64,000 bases of DNA, taken from positions 8,558,424 through 8,622,423 of the forward strand of contig LR746267.1 of the NCBI GenBank assembly GCA_902729315.2, given 5' to 3'. This document shows positions 23,304-35,700 of this stretch, piece after piece. Numbering within the stretch: the stretch's first letter is position 1; each line of letters starts with the position of its first letter. The notes under the pieces were generated by a model. The model worked only from the letters and a program-made list of their open reading frames with translations. It ran no database searches and was not told where the DNA came from. Source of the DNA: Spirodela intermedia. Lineage: Eukaryota > Streptophyta > Magnoliopsida > Alismatales > Araceae. A program made the translations under genes and the position numbers.

Positions 23304-26300
23304 ATGGCTACTGCGGGGTCTTCTGGGGCGGCGGCGGCGGAGGTCGTTGATGGGCCAGTGCTGAGCATGATGAACAAACGGCTGCGGGCCCTGCGAAAGA
23401 AGTATAACCGGATATTGCAGATGGAGGAGAGCGTGGCGCAGGGCAAAACCCTCAACAAGGAGCAGGAGGAAGTTTTCCGCTCCAAGCCCGCTATCGCGAC
23501 CCTAATCGAGGAGTACGAGAGACTCCGGCAGCCTCTCTCAGCTGCTGTCCAGGAGGAGTTAGCCCTCGCGCGCGCCTCCCTTGTGCCGCCGTCCGCGCCT
23601 CCTCCTCTTCCCTCTGTTGAGGACGACAAGCAGGATCGGGATCAGGGGGAGACAGCAGTAGAGGCGGCTGAGGGTACGGGGACTCCGCAGGAGCCCCGGC
23701 GAGACCGCGAAGCCGCCGTGGAGGACCTTCTAAACTTGCTGTACTTTGGATGTCTCTTCGACGTGAAGAGTCAGAGCGAGTTTGCATCCATGGTGTTCAC
23801 TAGAACGCATGAAAGGGAGAGCTGCCTGACTTACGACTACGTAACCGATGACTCCACTGGTTTCCTCCTGGAGGGCGACCTCGATCTCCTCTCTAAGCTT
23901 GCTAGCCTTGTAATCTCGAGGCCCGTGCACTCTGGTGACTCGCATAAGAGTGCGCTCCTTGGCTGCGTCCATCGTGCTAAGCTCTGGTTAGGCAATTCCG
24001 ACCAGCCCATTCATCCTGAGTCCTCCATTACCTGTATCCAAGCGCTACATTACTCTCCGTGCTTACATTTTCTCTGATGCATTTTCTTCTAATTTCCTTA
24101 TTCCCTGTTGGGTTTCGAGGTTACCTCCTCGATCCGCCTCGGATTTTTTCGAACATTACCTCGACAGAGAGGATGTGAAGATTTCTCTTGTGTCGCTGGT
24201 TGGTGTATTGCAAGCTATTTGTTCCCTTAATTTCACCACAGACGCAGGATTGAGGGAACGACTTAACAGGATCTTGTCGTCCGACTACTTCACGAAAGCG
24301 CCGGAAATGAAAGCTCCTGCTGATGTGGCTGTGGCGGTGGGGAAGTATCAGGTTCAGGTTTCTAGCTCTGCAGGAGTCCCCCCATCATCTGCGGTGGCTG
24401 ATGCGCCTCCAGCGCATTATCAGGAAAAGGTGATCTTTTTTTTGTTTAATTTCATTGGATTCTGTACTGTTTCCTCTGGAAAAAAGAAATGATTCGAATG
24501 TACACAATATTTGTGGGTTGTCAATGAGCATTGTCTCTAAAGGAGACCATTCACGACCTTACCATTTGTCTGCTTTATTTCTTCTGCTCGCGCTTCTTGA
24601 ACCGATGATATGCATCAGGCTGTTTCGAATTCCCACGCCATGTTTACAGTTCTTCGATCTTTGCTGAAATCCCCTGGTACCTCAAAGGTGGTCGAAGGGT
24701 TGTGAGTTATCAGGAAGATGCTAGGTGCAGTTTTCACGGTGGAAAAATATCACTCCCACAATAGAAGCACCTAGAGCACATAAATCAGGCGTTGCTGTAG
24801 TTATGGCTTGAGCAAGAGTGGGCATCTGGAATGATTCTCTCGTGGTCAACCTTAGCAGAAATCACCATGTTTCGTGCTGAAATAATGAGACAAACTTAGG
24901 TCTTTTTTCTTTTTTGAGACATGTCAGCCATAGCTTTGTTTAACCTCATATCTGAACAGAGTCACCACGCGTTCACTATTTTTTTAATCCCTTTTTTCTC
25001 TACATTATAATTCTACTGACGACTGGCCAATCCTTTTCTTTGCTGGGCCTGGCTAATCTGTAGAAGAGCAATGGGATTTTGAGGATAACTATTCGAGGTG
25101 GAATCTGAATTATAAACTGTTATTTGATGGGCTGAGGCTGGGTTAATGAATAAATGATCTAAGATTTTTTTGACTAAACCCCACAACAGGTGTCTCTCAT
25201 TATCATTTTTAAGCCTTTGTTTTCTCCTCATTTCTGGAAAAATCCTAATTAATTTTGAAGAATATCTGAAAAAATTATGTCATGCGTGTCATTATCATAA
25301 TTTCTTAATTTCATAGAAAAGAAGTTGAGGAAGGGTATGGCTCAGACGATTTCCCTTTCTATCTCGTCAACAAATCCTTATATTCATCTTCTCTGAGCTA
25401 CTGCTGAGGAATATTCCTTCATAGGTTAAGGTCCAAATCTCCCCAATTCCCTTCAGCACATATGACACAGCTCAGCTATCAAGGTGGTGTAAGCAGCTCT
25501 CTCTGTGACAGTAGTATCTAATCTGAACAAGAGCTAGTTAGATGATCATCGTAAGGATGATAGTAATAAAGTGCTCGATTGTATTTTGTATACGGGGACA
25601 TCTCTATTTCATTGCTTTGTATTTGCGTAATTGCACTTTTATCTGGGGATTCTTCCATTTCGTTGCTTTGTATGTGTGCTAATTGAAATGTTATATAAGA
25701 ATATATATGCTTGTACGTATTTTTTGTACTTCAATTTATTATTTAGACTCAATTTTTTTTTTAACTATCGCCAAAGCCATAACATGGCCCGGCAACCACT
25801 GGTATCAACATGGTTGGATTTACAACCATGATTCCGCTTTCCCTTTCATTAGTTGATGTCTCAGGAAAACTGTCTTATATGGTTGTAAAAGAATTTTATC
25901 CACATAATGTACCTTCCGAATCTCTTTCTTCAGGACGTTGTCATAAATTTTGTTAGATTATCGGAGCTAATTCTCATCATCATGTAGCTGGGTGTCCTTC
26001 TATGCCTCCAAAAGGCTTCATAGAAGGGGTTTGGATCATGATGCTGCTTCGTTTGGTTTCTCGAAAGAATTTTTATGCACGTACCCTTTTCCCCTTAGAA
26101 CACGCTGTAATTATATCACATATTGTATTGCCACGACTCTTTCCTTAGTTTAATCGTCTGCTTGGCTGTCTGGCTCTTTATCTCTCTATAGATTCGATTC
26201 CATACTGCCTTCTGTTGGTTTCATCACTATTTTTTTCTCTTCACTCATCTCTTTCGTCGGTTTGATTCATCTATGGGTAACTATTCTCTTTATCCTTCTC

Positions 26301-28658
26301 GAGCTTTGCTGCTCATGCCACTCGTGTTTGGATATACATTTGCCTTCCCACTGATGGTTTTTTTTTTGCTCCATTATTTTTTGCTTTTTTTTTTTCCTGT
26401 AATTGCCATATTGCTTCTTAAAATTATGAAACGCCTGTGATTGCGCTGTGTAGTCTCCAATCATTAGACTCACGTTTGTGCCGTGGGTTTTCGAAATCCC
26501 AAATAATGTTGTCAAATTGTGAGTGCGCTGTGTAGTCTCCAATCACTAGACTCACGCTTCTCTGAGAAGATAACTCAGGAGATGAGAAAGAAGTGTGAAA
26601 ATGAAGAAATACTTGACTGGGTTAATTTCCCTTTTCTTTGGGGTGGGGGGGTTGAAAATGGGTTGAAAATGAATGAATAATTCCATACCGGCAAATTTGT
26701 AGTAATTGTTGTAATACCTTACAGGCATCGAAACCACCCTTCTACCGCCTGGAAACCCTAGTTTTTACATTCAATGAAGAGGGGGAGGTGGTGGGATGTC
26801 TCCTCAGTGCCTTCCTTCAGAGGTACTTGCTGGAAGAGGTCAGCTGTGGGTAATCAGCTTGATGATACTTATCCCTTTAGGAGGTGACTCAACCAGCTTC
26901 AAAGGTCAATCTTTTCTGAAGAGCTACACTGTCAGAAATATTGTTCTTGCTTATTGAAACATGTTCCCAGAGACACACCCCGCAGTACTGTGCTGAAGTT
27001 CAAGCGTCTTAGAAGGGCTAATCTGGGTTAAGGGGTGGAAATAATCTTTGTTACGCCATTGATTTCGTCCTTACTCTTTTGGGCTGGGAATGGGATTGAC
27101 CTTGGTCTCGGACAAGATCACCTGTATGGAGGAGACACATTTGCAGAAATACTATGGATATATATCTTGGATCTAGGAAATGGAAAACCTTTAGTACGAA
27201 AAACCAAAGTCTGGATCATCTTTGGCGGATGATGTTGGTTTACCAAATCCAGACTAATGCTTTTTTCAAAATTCACGCCGATGATCAAACTGACGATAGA
27301 AGAACGTGTGGACTGCAATTAGATGTCTCCAGTGAGTTCTCTTTGGCTATAGCTATGAAAATGGAAGGTCTAGAGTGTGCTGGAATCATATTGTTTGGGA
27401 TAATAGTATCTTCTCTTACAAGCGTTTGGTACCCCATTTCGGATGCTACTCCTCAAAAGATCATCTAAGGGATGCAAACATGGATTTTAGACATGGGGTG
27501 ATTATTGCTCTTCGTGTTTCGATGGAATGATATCCCTAGTATTATTTTTTCCGGATGGGATGAATGTTAGTGGCGAATCTGGCTTACTAAAATTGTTGTT
27601 ACTGGCTATTCTGTAGATAGGGAAGACTTGGGACTTGAGAATTCTCCTGGGTTGGATCAACTTATCTACGTCTTTGATGGAAAATTTAATAGATGCATCT
27701 CATCAGCAGGATATGCAGATGGCCCCTCCTTCCTAGTCCCCGGGATTAGTGTGAATCAGTACGATGCGCATTTCGATTTGTAGTTATTTTGCTGGCCATC
27801 TTTTACTTGGGATTGGGGGGGGGGAGGGAGAGCGTGAGAGACAGAGGTAGAGTAGAGGGAAGACCAGGGACTGAAACTTCACGGGTCTCCAGGATCTAAT
27901 CAATGGAGCTAATCTGGAGAATCTACCATTATTATTATTATTGTCGTCGTAGAAGACTCCTCCAACGATTATTATTTTTAAATGTTTTTCAAGCGATCTT
28001 TGGTGAAGATTTATGAGCCCAAACTGGGTAATTTGTCTCTCTGCATTTGGTTGGCAGCTTCAAGATGTCGTCCTCATCTTGCCTCTTATTTTATTCCGTG
28101 CTTTTCTGCAGGAGGAAACTCCTGAGAGCTTTGAAAGCAGTGACTCTGGATACGATCAATCTGGTCCTGTTGATCATTCTCCGAAGGTGGGATCAGAGTT
28201 GCTCTTTCGTAGTGTTTATCTGCTATTTCGTAGTGTTTCTCGATCAACTTTTGGTTTTTCTGATGCAGAATGAGTCGGGTTCCTTGAATGCTACCGGTGA
28301 TGCCAACGCAGTCCACCCCGAGCGCTACCAGAACCAGAGAGACGCGGACTTGAACGAGCTGCAGTACGGTCACCGGAGGCCGTATCAGAACCAGCGGGGC
28401 GGCGGTAGGGGCGGCGGCGGGGCCGCCGCCGCCGGCCGGGGGCGGAGGGACTACGCCAACGGCCGAGGCGGCCGTGCTGCCCGCGGTGGCGGTGGCGGCG
28501 GCGGCTACCAGAACGGTCGGAGCCAGTACTACGATTCTGGGTACTACCCCAGGAACTACTACAACCCTAGAGGGAGGGGCGGCAGCAGAGGCGGCGGCGG
28601 GCCGGCGATGTACAGCCACGTGGCGCCGGAGGACGTCGAGCTACAGGCGAGCACCTAG
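23304..28658 (+). CDS. Caprin-like RGG-box RNA-binding protein
   Basis: A plant glycine-rich protein of the At1g27090 type, with a caprin HR1-like N-terminus. The role (mRNA/ribonucleoprotein binding, probably cytoplasmic) is inferred from the domains. Exons: 23304-24033, 24242-24429, 28112-28186, 28269-28658; about 460 codons. Residues 20-95 form a coiled-coil-prone helix (MMNKRLRALRKKYNRI...). The exon 1/2 join restores SSITYAGLRERL. Exon 3 is short and acidic (Glu, Asp, Ser). Exon 4 encodes RGG/Tyr-rich repeats (RPYQNQRGG, NGRGGRAARGG, YYPRNYYNPRGRGG), likely RNA-binding and arginine-methylated. The start is the first ATG giving the family N-terminus. Intron 1 has U12-type signals. Intron 2 is unusually long (3.7 kb), and a possible extra in-frame exon lies at 24619-24687, so the exon count between exons 2 and 3 is uncertain. 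Confidence 0.82.
24034..24241 (+). other. Candidate U12-type (GT-AG) intron of the caprin-like gene
   Basis: The donor reads CT|GTATCC, matching the first six bases of the minor-spliceosome 5' splice site RTATCCTT. The exon end CT is not the AG usual for U2 introns. Eleven nt before the end of the acceptor AG lies TCCCTTAAT (24223-24231), one base off the U12 branch-site core TTCCTTAAY, and there is little polypyrimidine tract. The phase-1 join restores a conserved TYAGLRE motif. Confidence 0.55.
24430..28111 (+). other. Long intron 2 of the caprin-like gene
   Basis: 3.7 kb, far longer than the neighbouring introns of this gene. It contains a possible 69 nt in-frame exon (24619-24687), a diverged ~50 bp duplication near 25597-25686, a hairpin at 25996-26027, an 82 bp-period duplication at 26442-26556 and a G run near 27817-27825. 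A 104-codon frame at 27154-27468 has no recognisable domain. No transposon coding region was identified, although the length suggests insertions. Confidence 0.6.
26442..26556 (+). repeat. 33 bp word repeated with 82 bp period
   Basis: TGCGCTGTGTAGTCTCCAAT followed by CA(T/C)TAGACTCACG occurs at 26442-26474 and again at 26524-26556 with one mismatch. The DNA between the copies is not duplicated in full. Confidence 0.9.
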
Positions 28659-28870
28659 TGTTCCGACCGCCGCCCATCTAGTGATTTTGTTCTCTTGTCT
28701 TGACTGTCGGCCTCCTCGGAGAGAACGGATGTGATCTTGGTGCGTTTTGTTGGGTCCCCATATTTCTCGTCTCAAAGCAGCAAAATACCAGATGAGGGTG
28801 GACTTTCGAAGCAACGTCTTTCTTCTTCTCATCGTGACCAAAATGCGCTCCATTGCCTCGAGAAATATGC

Positions 28871-28901
<31 letters not shown>

Positions 28902-28949
28902 GAGATATATAGAGAGAGAGAGAGCGAGAGAGAGAGAGAGAGAGAGAGA
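28871..28949. repeat. Compound (AT)n(GA)n microsatellite
   Basis: An AT run to about 28900 followed by an interrupted GA run to 28949. Confidence 0.95.
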
Positions 28950-29612
28950 ATGATTGTCGTGTTCTTGAGGTCAAGATCGAGAGCCAGGTCGCGTGGGCCT
29001 GACATAAATGAGCAGGTGGCACCAAGGGAAATGGTGGGCCCAACTATAACACAGAAAATTGCTAAACCCTCCCCATCAGATCCGGACCGTGGCACCCATC
29101 GCCGCCGACAAGAGGTTTAAAAAAGGGAATCATATCTTCGAGTCAACGGTGACAAATGACGGGTCAACTTCCACTCGGGTACCATAGTTTCTCGGTCTTG
29201 CAATCAATAATTTCTTGGGGGGAATATTACGTCATTACTTTATTTAATCCAGAAAAATATATTAGATTTTTCGCCCTTCTGTATTATGATAAAAAGGGGA
29301 GCCGGCCAATCCCCACGCTCGGAATTGGCCGCCAAAAGCGGTCCGGATCCCGGGTAGATATCTTCGTGGATCCCACATTGATAAGAGGAGAAAAGGACAG
29401 TCGGGTCCACGTGTCATGTTGTGGCTTTCGGCGTTTTCATTTCTCGGGTGCCACGCCGAGGCCACTTCCTCTGGATTCACTGAATATTCAGCCCGCCCTG
29501 AAGCCGCATCTGTGGAAAGTTAATAAAAACAAATAAATCCGAAAAAAGGAAGGATAAATCGTAGAGTGAGTTTCGTGGCGGCGAGGGAGAGCTTCCCGCG
29601 CGGGTAGTGTAT

Positions 29613-29620
29613 CTATATAT
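29613..29620 (+). promoter_or_regulatory. TATA box of the VIH gene
   Basis: CTATATATAC lies about 95 bp upstream of the VIH start codon, a distance that fits a short 5' leader. Confidence 0.55.
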
Positions 29621-29712
29621 ACACGTCTACGTGGGAGTCGGGAAGGAAGCGGTGTTGTTTCCTCGAGATTCGAGGGGCTGCCGAGGATCGAGGGAAGTCG
29701 CAGCCGTGGGAG

Positions 29713-32700
29713 ATGATGGAGGGAGGCGAGGCGCTGGAGGTTGCCGGGGGGAAGATCAAAATTGGCGTCTGCGTAATGGAAAAGAAGGTGAAAAATGCGG
29801 CTACGCAGGTTTTCTGATCTTTTCTTTCTTCCCATGCGCTCCCGTCCTCGCCAAGTTTTGTTTGACGATCCCGCCATCTCAGTACCTCTTTGTTGTTGCT
29901 CCTGACGCTCGCTTTGTTTTTTGCTTCATCTTCTGTTGTTTTTGTATCATCTGCAACTTTCGCTGATGTGGTGTTGCGTTTGTTAGGCGTGCTCCGCTCC
30001 CATGAAGCAAATCCTGGATCGGCTGCAAGCATTCGGTGAATTTGAGGTAATTACTACATCTCTTTGATTCAGCTGTTGCCACACGATCTATCATAAGAAA
30101 GAGTGAAACGTCATCCGTGGACGGCCAGGATTGATCTTGATGACCTTGGAAATAGTCGGCCTGCCAAGATGGATAGTCTTCTGATTCATTGGTTCTCATT
30201 GTAACGTCTGTGGTCGTCGATTTGTTTTTGCCTTGCCATTCAGCGTGTTTTACAAACATTAATAATGAAGGCTCTTGGGATTGTGCATGTCTAAATATTG
30301 TCATTTTTTTTTCCCTCCCACAGACTGTGGACACCTCTCTCTGGCCATCATCAGTCTTTATTTCTGCTTTTACTCTATGAACAGCAATGTTTCTCTAGTT
30401 TTCTTGTGGTGTGTCTGCTTTGTGGAAAATTTCCCAATAGCTGTTGCTTATGTTTTCCTCTTTTCCATGAATCAATTTAATCAAATTACTACCGTTAAAT
30501 CATTGCATGGAAGGATGGATAATGTGCAGAGGACTGATTTACATGACAGATGGAACAAAAGATGAAATCCACTTGTGTAAGTGCATACCGGTTTTCTAGC
30601 ATTCTTAATACAATAACGAATTCGTCTGAATTCGTGTTCATTTTTTATATTGCGGAAGGAAGTTACAAAGTGGAAGTGTTTAAGCTTTGAATTGTCTAAT
30701 TCTGATATTTAGTCCTTTTAACACTTTCATCTAAAACAGCTGTCAACTGACATAAGTTTGATCAAATCGAGAGTGTAGATTTGATCTATAATGCCTGTCA
30801 CCTGAAAACACTGTCATAAGTTTTCTGTTTTAAATAATATATTTCTGTGGATATTTTGGGAAATAATGACACTGCTTGAGCTAAGACGATAAGGTTCATT
30901 TAACCTAAAACTGAGGAAATCTGTAGCTGATCCACGATCACTATCCTAAAAAGATAGTGATCTTATATAATCTATTATCTCGGCACCACTTTATGATCCT
31001 TCGATGGATCTGAAGTCTTATGTACATTTGTTGATTACACTCGAGGATTGATGTTCTTGTGGACGTGAGACAGAGAGTTTCTGTTTCAGCCTTTGTTTCG
31101 TAGTTTCATAGATTATAATCAGCCGTCATATGGCTATTATGATTTGAGGAATTGGCAGTACCTGTCCAGATTTGTCGTTAGGTTACATGCAGAATATTTT
31201 TAGCGTTAATTAATTCAGTTTTCTATGCCATTTTCTGAGAGGTCGCCTGAGAAGTGCCATAAAATATTGATGTTTATGCTGGTTTCGCTTGGCATCCAGT
31301 CAAAATGACATTTCCTTTTAAAGGATGACTCTCTGATAAAGGCAGTCATGAAATCATTCATGTTTTTTCTGATTTTATCTTATATATTTCCTAACTAAGC
31401 GTTGATCTCTTATGTTACAGATCATATGTTTCGGAGATCAAGTTATTCTCGAAGAACCTGTGGAGAAGTATATCTTTTGCATTGAATTACATGTTAGATT
31501 TTAATTTTTTATTCGTGCTTATTTTGCGCGGAAGGCTTTTGGGTGCCCTACAATGCTTGGATCTTTTTTATATTTTTCAAAAAAATATCATTAATTTTCA
31601 AATTGGAATTGGCCTTATTTCCAGAAGTTGTTATTTTTCTAATTTCACCATTATGGAAAGTGTATAAGTAGTTGCTATTGAATAAACCTGGGAAAAGTTG
31701 GGCAATCAGGTTAGACTGTCTTGACTAGGCTGTGTTGTGGGTCGACAGGCATCTCCGAGCTGCACTTGAAAATCGGCATTACCTGCACCAATTAGGGGAG
31801 CCCGCTGAATATACATGTTCCTGATGAACCTCAAAACTATTTGTAGATTGGCTGATTTTAGGGTTGAATCTGGTGATTATGGATTTCTCAGTCAGGTGTT
31901 GGCTGATTCCCAGGTGTTCCAAGATGTTTCAGCTAGTCCTAATGGCCGATCAAACAGAATAATGGTTTATCCAAAAATTATCGTTTCCCTTTGATCGGAC
32001 AATTTTCTCTGTGCAATATGAAATTATATATTTGAAAATGTAACGTAGAATTGTCTGTACGAAGTTGATTCGTGTTCTAATGTTTACAAAATCAGCGGGG
32101 AATTACTCAATCCTACTTTCATCGATTTGAAGAAGAAAAAGTGCTTCCGTTGGTTAAATTTGGGAACCCTTTCTGTTAAAAAGGAGATATAAAGCACATC
32201 CAAGATGTTATGTACCTGTGAACATGAGAGAATGGGGATCCGGTGTAAGATCTAAAAGATTGTAAATCGAAAACCAAATCTGGACTAGTTCTGTCTATTT
32301 CTTCTTTGTACAAGTAACAGTTTCTTCCAGTTGGTTCTAGCTGGTTTTGTAATACATGAATGAGCTTCTTGAATTTAGCGGACGCCCTTTTAAATATTGA
32401 TTATTTATGGAAGCTAACCTAATATGTCTTGATTTTCCTTGTGATATTGGGGGAAAAAGGCCAACTCAGCAGGTTGTTAAATACTTTAATTCAGGATGCT
32501 TTCTATACCTCAGTATTGCTTAGATACAAGTATAAATACAACCTTTAGGAATATTCACGAATTTAATCCGGAAATTGGATCGGGATAAGCGCAGCACAAA
32601 GTAGGATCATGCATTTATAATGATTTCTATGGAAAACACAGGCTTTGCTGACTCGTCATGGTTTGCTCTGATTCATGGATCAGTTCATTTTCATGATTCT

Positions 32701-35700
32701 AATCGTCAACACACCCTAGAATAGCCGGACAATGCATCTAGAATGTTTTTGAAGGAAATCTATTTTCTAAAAAATAGTTTTGCCCACGGGATTGCATAAG
32801 TTATAGTCGAGTCAGTCTAAATCAAAATTAAGTCTATGCCATCTGTTTTTGTGCTATACTTTCGAGCCCTGATAATGCACCAGTTCGCCGACCTATATCT
32901 TGCTGTAGAAAAGTGAAATTCTTATTCTAATCAGTGGATGACGGATTCTTAAATTTCTTTATGATTTCAGTTGGCCGATCTGTGATTGCCTCATTGCTTT
33001 CTACTCCTCTGGCTATCCAATACAGAAGGCAGAAGAATATGCTGCATTGAGGACGTATGCAATTTTCACCTTATCTTTTATTTCTACAAAAAATTATTTC
33101 GTGCATGTAATTGCAAAGGCTTGCAATTAAATGAGATGGTAGAAAAAAACTGTTCATATTATTTATATTGAATTAACAGTTACTTCATGACATGTACCTT
33201 TCGAGACAGTCACTTTACACTCTTACCATATATGTTGGTCGAGGGTTTGTTTACCTCTATCAGTCAATTTTTTCTTTGTTTTTTTTATTAAGGAAATTTA
33301 TTCGTGATGCCAACGAGTAGTTAACGTTATCATGTTCTGTATTTTTACTTCTTTATCATCTCATTTTATCCTTATACTCGTTGAATATCCCATTTATCTT
33401 CCTGTTCGCATTTTATGTAACTGTGTTTTTTAATAAGGTGCGAATTATTTATATATTCAATTTATAATGTTAGTCGCATCAACTTCATCATTTACTGTTT
33501 GGTCGTGTGAATGATTTAAATCTATTTTGGATAATATAGTTGTAGAAAAAAGAATGTGTGTAAATTATAAGTCAGTACAGAATTCTTGATTGTTTGTATG
33601 AATGTTACCATTTTTTTTGAAATGTGGAAATATGGTAGATTTCTTGTAGGTTGTGAATCTTTTTATAGACAAAGGTTTGGGGATTGAGGTGGATTTTGTG
33701 TGGGATAATGCTTTATTGTGAAATGGAATGACCATGTATGATGAGTATAAAAAAGGTGTGATCTGGTAATTGAAAAAGCGTTATTCATGTCCTTGGGTAT
33801 TTGATATTCTACTTTACCTGAGTTTATTACGCATGATAATACAAATACGAGAACAAATAATGTTTTCCTCTTCCTATTTATTTCCTTGGACTTCTCATTT
33901 ATTTATTTCTTAATTCTTTATCATCGTCTTCATCTTCTTTCACCACCTCCGTCTCTCCTCTCTCTTCCTTGCTTATCATAGGGAATTTATATTCTTTCGA
34001 ATCACAAGCCTTTTTATTGATGTAGCTTCATTAATCGTTGATCTATTACTGATATACTGACTTAGATTTAAGATACTGGTGAAACTAATTGTTTTTCTTT
34101 ATTTTTCTAATTTCAAGTGTTTTTTTTAGTATTTTGGATAATCTATAAATTTGTTTACTTTGAATTTTTCTTTCATATTTTAATTTTTCATGTTTGCACA
34201 TTCTACTTGTGTGTTAGGCCCTTTTTGGTGAATGAATTGGAACAGCAGCATCTACTTCATGATAGAAGGAAGGTTTATGAGGTATGTTACCTGGCTTATG
34301 AGGTCCGTTGTTTTGTTTTAGATGCACAGTTTTTGGTTCTTACGTTATTTTGATGACATAAAAGTGTGAAATTTGTTTTTCTCAATGCATCATCATTATC
34401 TTTTTTTGGAACTGTTCACATTGTCACTGTGATTTCAGAAATCTCGGGAATTCATTTTATAATTCTAATTTAAGCTATGCATTATAATTGACCCAACATA
34501 AGAGCTATCTACCCAACATTTATATCTACCGATATACGTCAATATTTTCACACGAAGTGATTATTGTATCTATTGAAAACACAAGTGATTGTTATAAAAT
34601 GTAACCTCTTCATCAAATACAGAACTTTACGTAGAAGCTTTGACTCGTATGGGATGAATGAAACTAAAATAAGTCAGGCTGACATATGCTATCAATTCGT
34701 TTTATGGATTGGAGTATGCTTATGTTCCATTGGCCGTCTTCCATTAACACCCAAATTGTTCATCATAAGATGTGTGCCACCATCTTCAGATCCACAATCT
34801 CTTGAAGTAGCCTAGTAATTATTTAAAAAGAATACTCATGGAAACAAATGGAATGTCTCGTCAATGACGCACTCATGGTAATAGGTAACAACGATACGTG
34901 AGTCAAAATTTTCTTATGACACAACTTAATTGGTTATTAAGTCTAAACAGGTCGCAGAGTGAGACACAAAAAACAAAAGACGTTTGGAACTCGTAAAATA
35001 AAAGTCTCAAATAGGTTAAATCTTCATGCAAGACATAGAATAAAATGCTCTCAAATGTCTTCTGGATTTATTTATAAGGGTTGAAAAAAAAAAAAAAAGA
35101 GTCTTCTGGGTTGCCTGGAAGCCCTTGATGGCACATGCCCACTGTAGAACGCAAAGTCCATTTCTTGATTGCCTGCATATTATTTAAAATTTTCTAGCAA
35201 TGAATATTTGATAAAACAGTAATATGATATCTGACGATCTTTATTTTTTTGTCCTAATCAATGCATTATTTCTTCTGTTTTAAGCGTCTCGAAATGTTTG
35301 GAATTCCTATACCGAATTATGCACTTGTAAATAGAGAAGCCCCGTATCAACATGTGGATTACTTCATTGAGCAAGAAGATTATGTTGAGGTTCATGGAAA
35401 ACGCTTTTGGAAGCCCTTTGTGGAAAAACCTATTGATGGTGAGACCTTATTTTGGCTAATCTTGACGGTATTCATCTTTAGTTCAGAAACAGATGATTTT
35501 TGCTATATGCTAAATATGTCTACGGACGAGTTTTTAGAGCGCAGGTTTCATATTGTATGAATCTGTGCAAACATAATATAAGTTGTGTATTTATATTGTA
35601 TATAATGACATGCTTTCCTTCCACTGGTATCACTGTAAAATATCATTTTTCAAAGTACTTGTTGCACATAATAAACAATAAAAATCAGAAGTAGAAAATG

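Larger units (their letters stand above)
28659..29712. other. Intergenic region between caprin-like and VIH genes
   Basis: Contains the caprin-like 3' UTR, a compound (AT)n(GA)n microsatellite at 28871-28949, two TGGGCC/GGGCCCA words near 28995-29041, two GTCAA W-box cores near 29132-29167, and the VIH promoter. No supported gene. Open frames here span the microsatellite or GC-rich DNA. Confidence 0.6.

Noticed and set aside
27154-27468. 104-codon frame in the caprin-like intron 2
   Set aside because: No similarity to the caprin-like family and no matching splice sites in the right phase.
28731-29120. 129-codon plus-strand frame
   Set aside because: Kept open by the (AT)n(GA)n microsatellite, which encodes only repeated Tyr-Ile and Arg-Glu residues.
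29879-30334. 151-codon minus-strand frame over VIH exon 2
   Set aside because: Overlaps a conserved coding exon and intron sequence on the other strand; no domain, start context or splice support.
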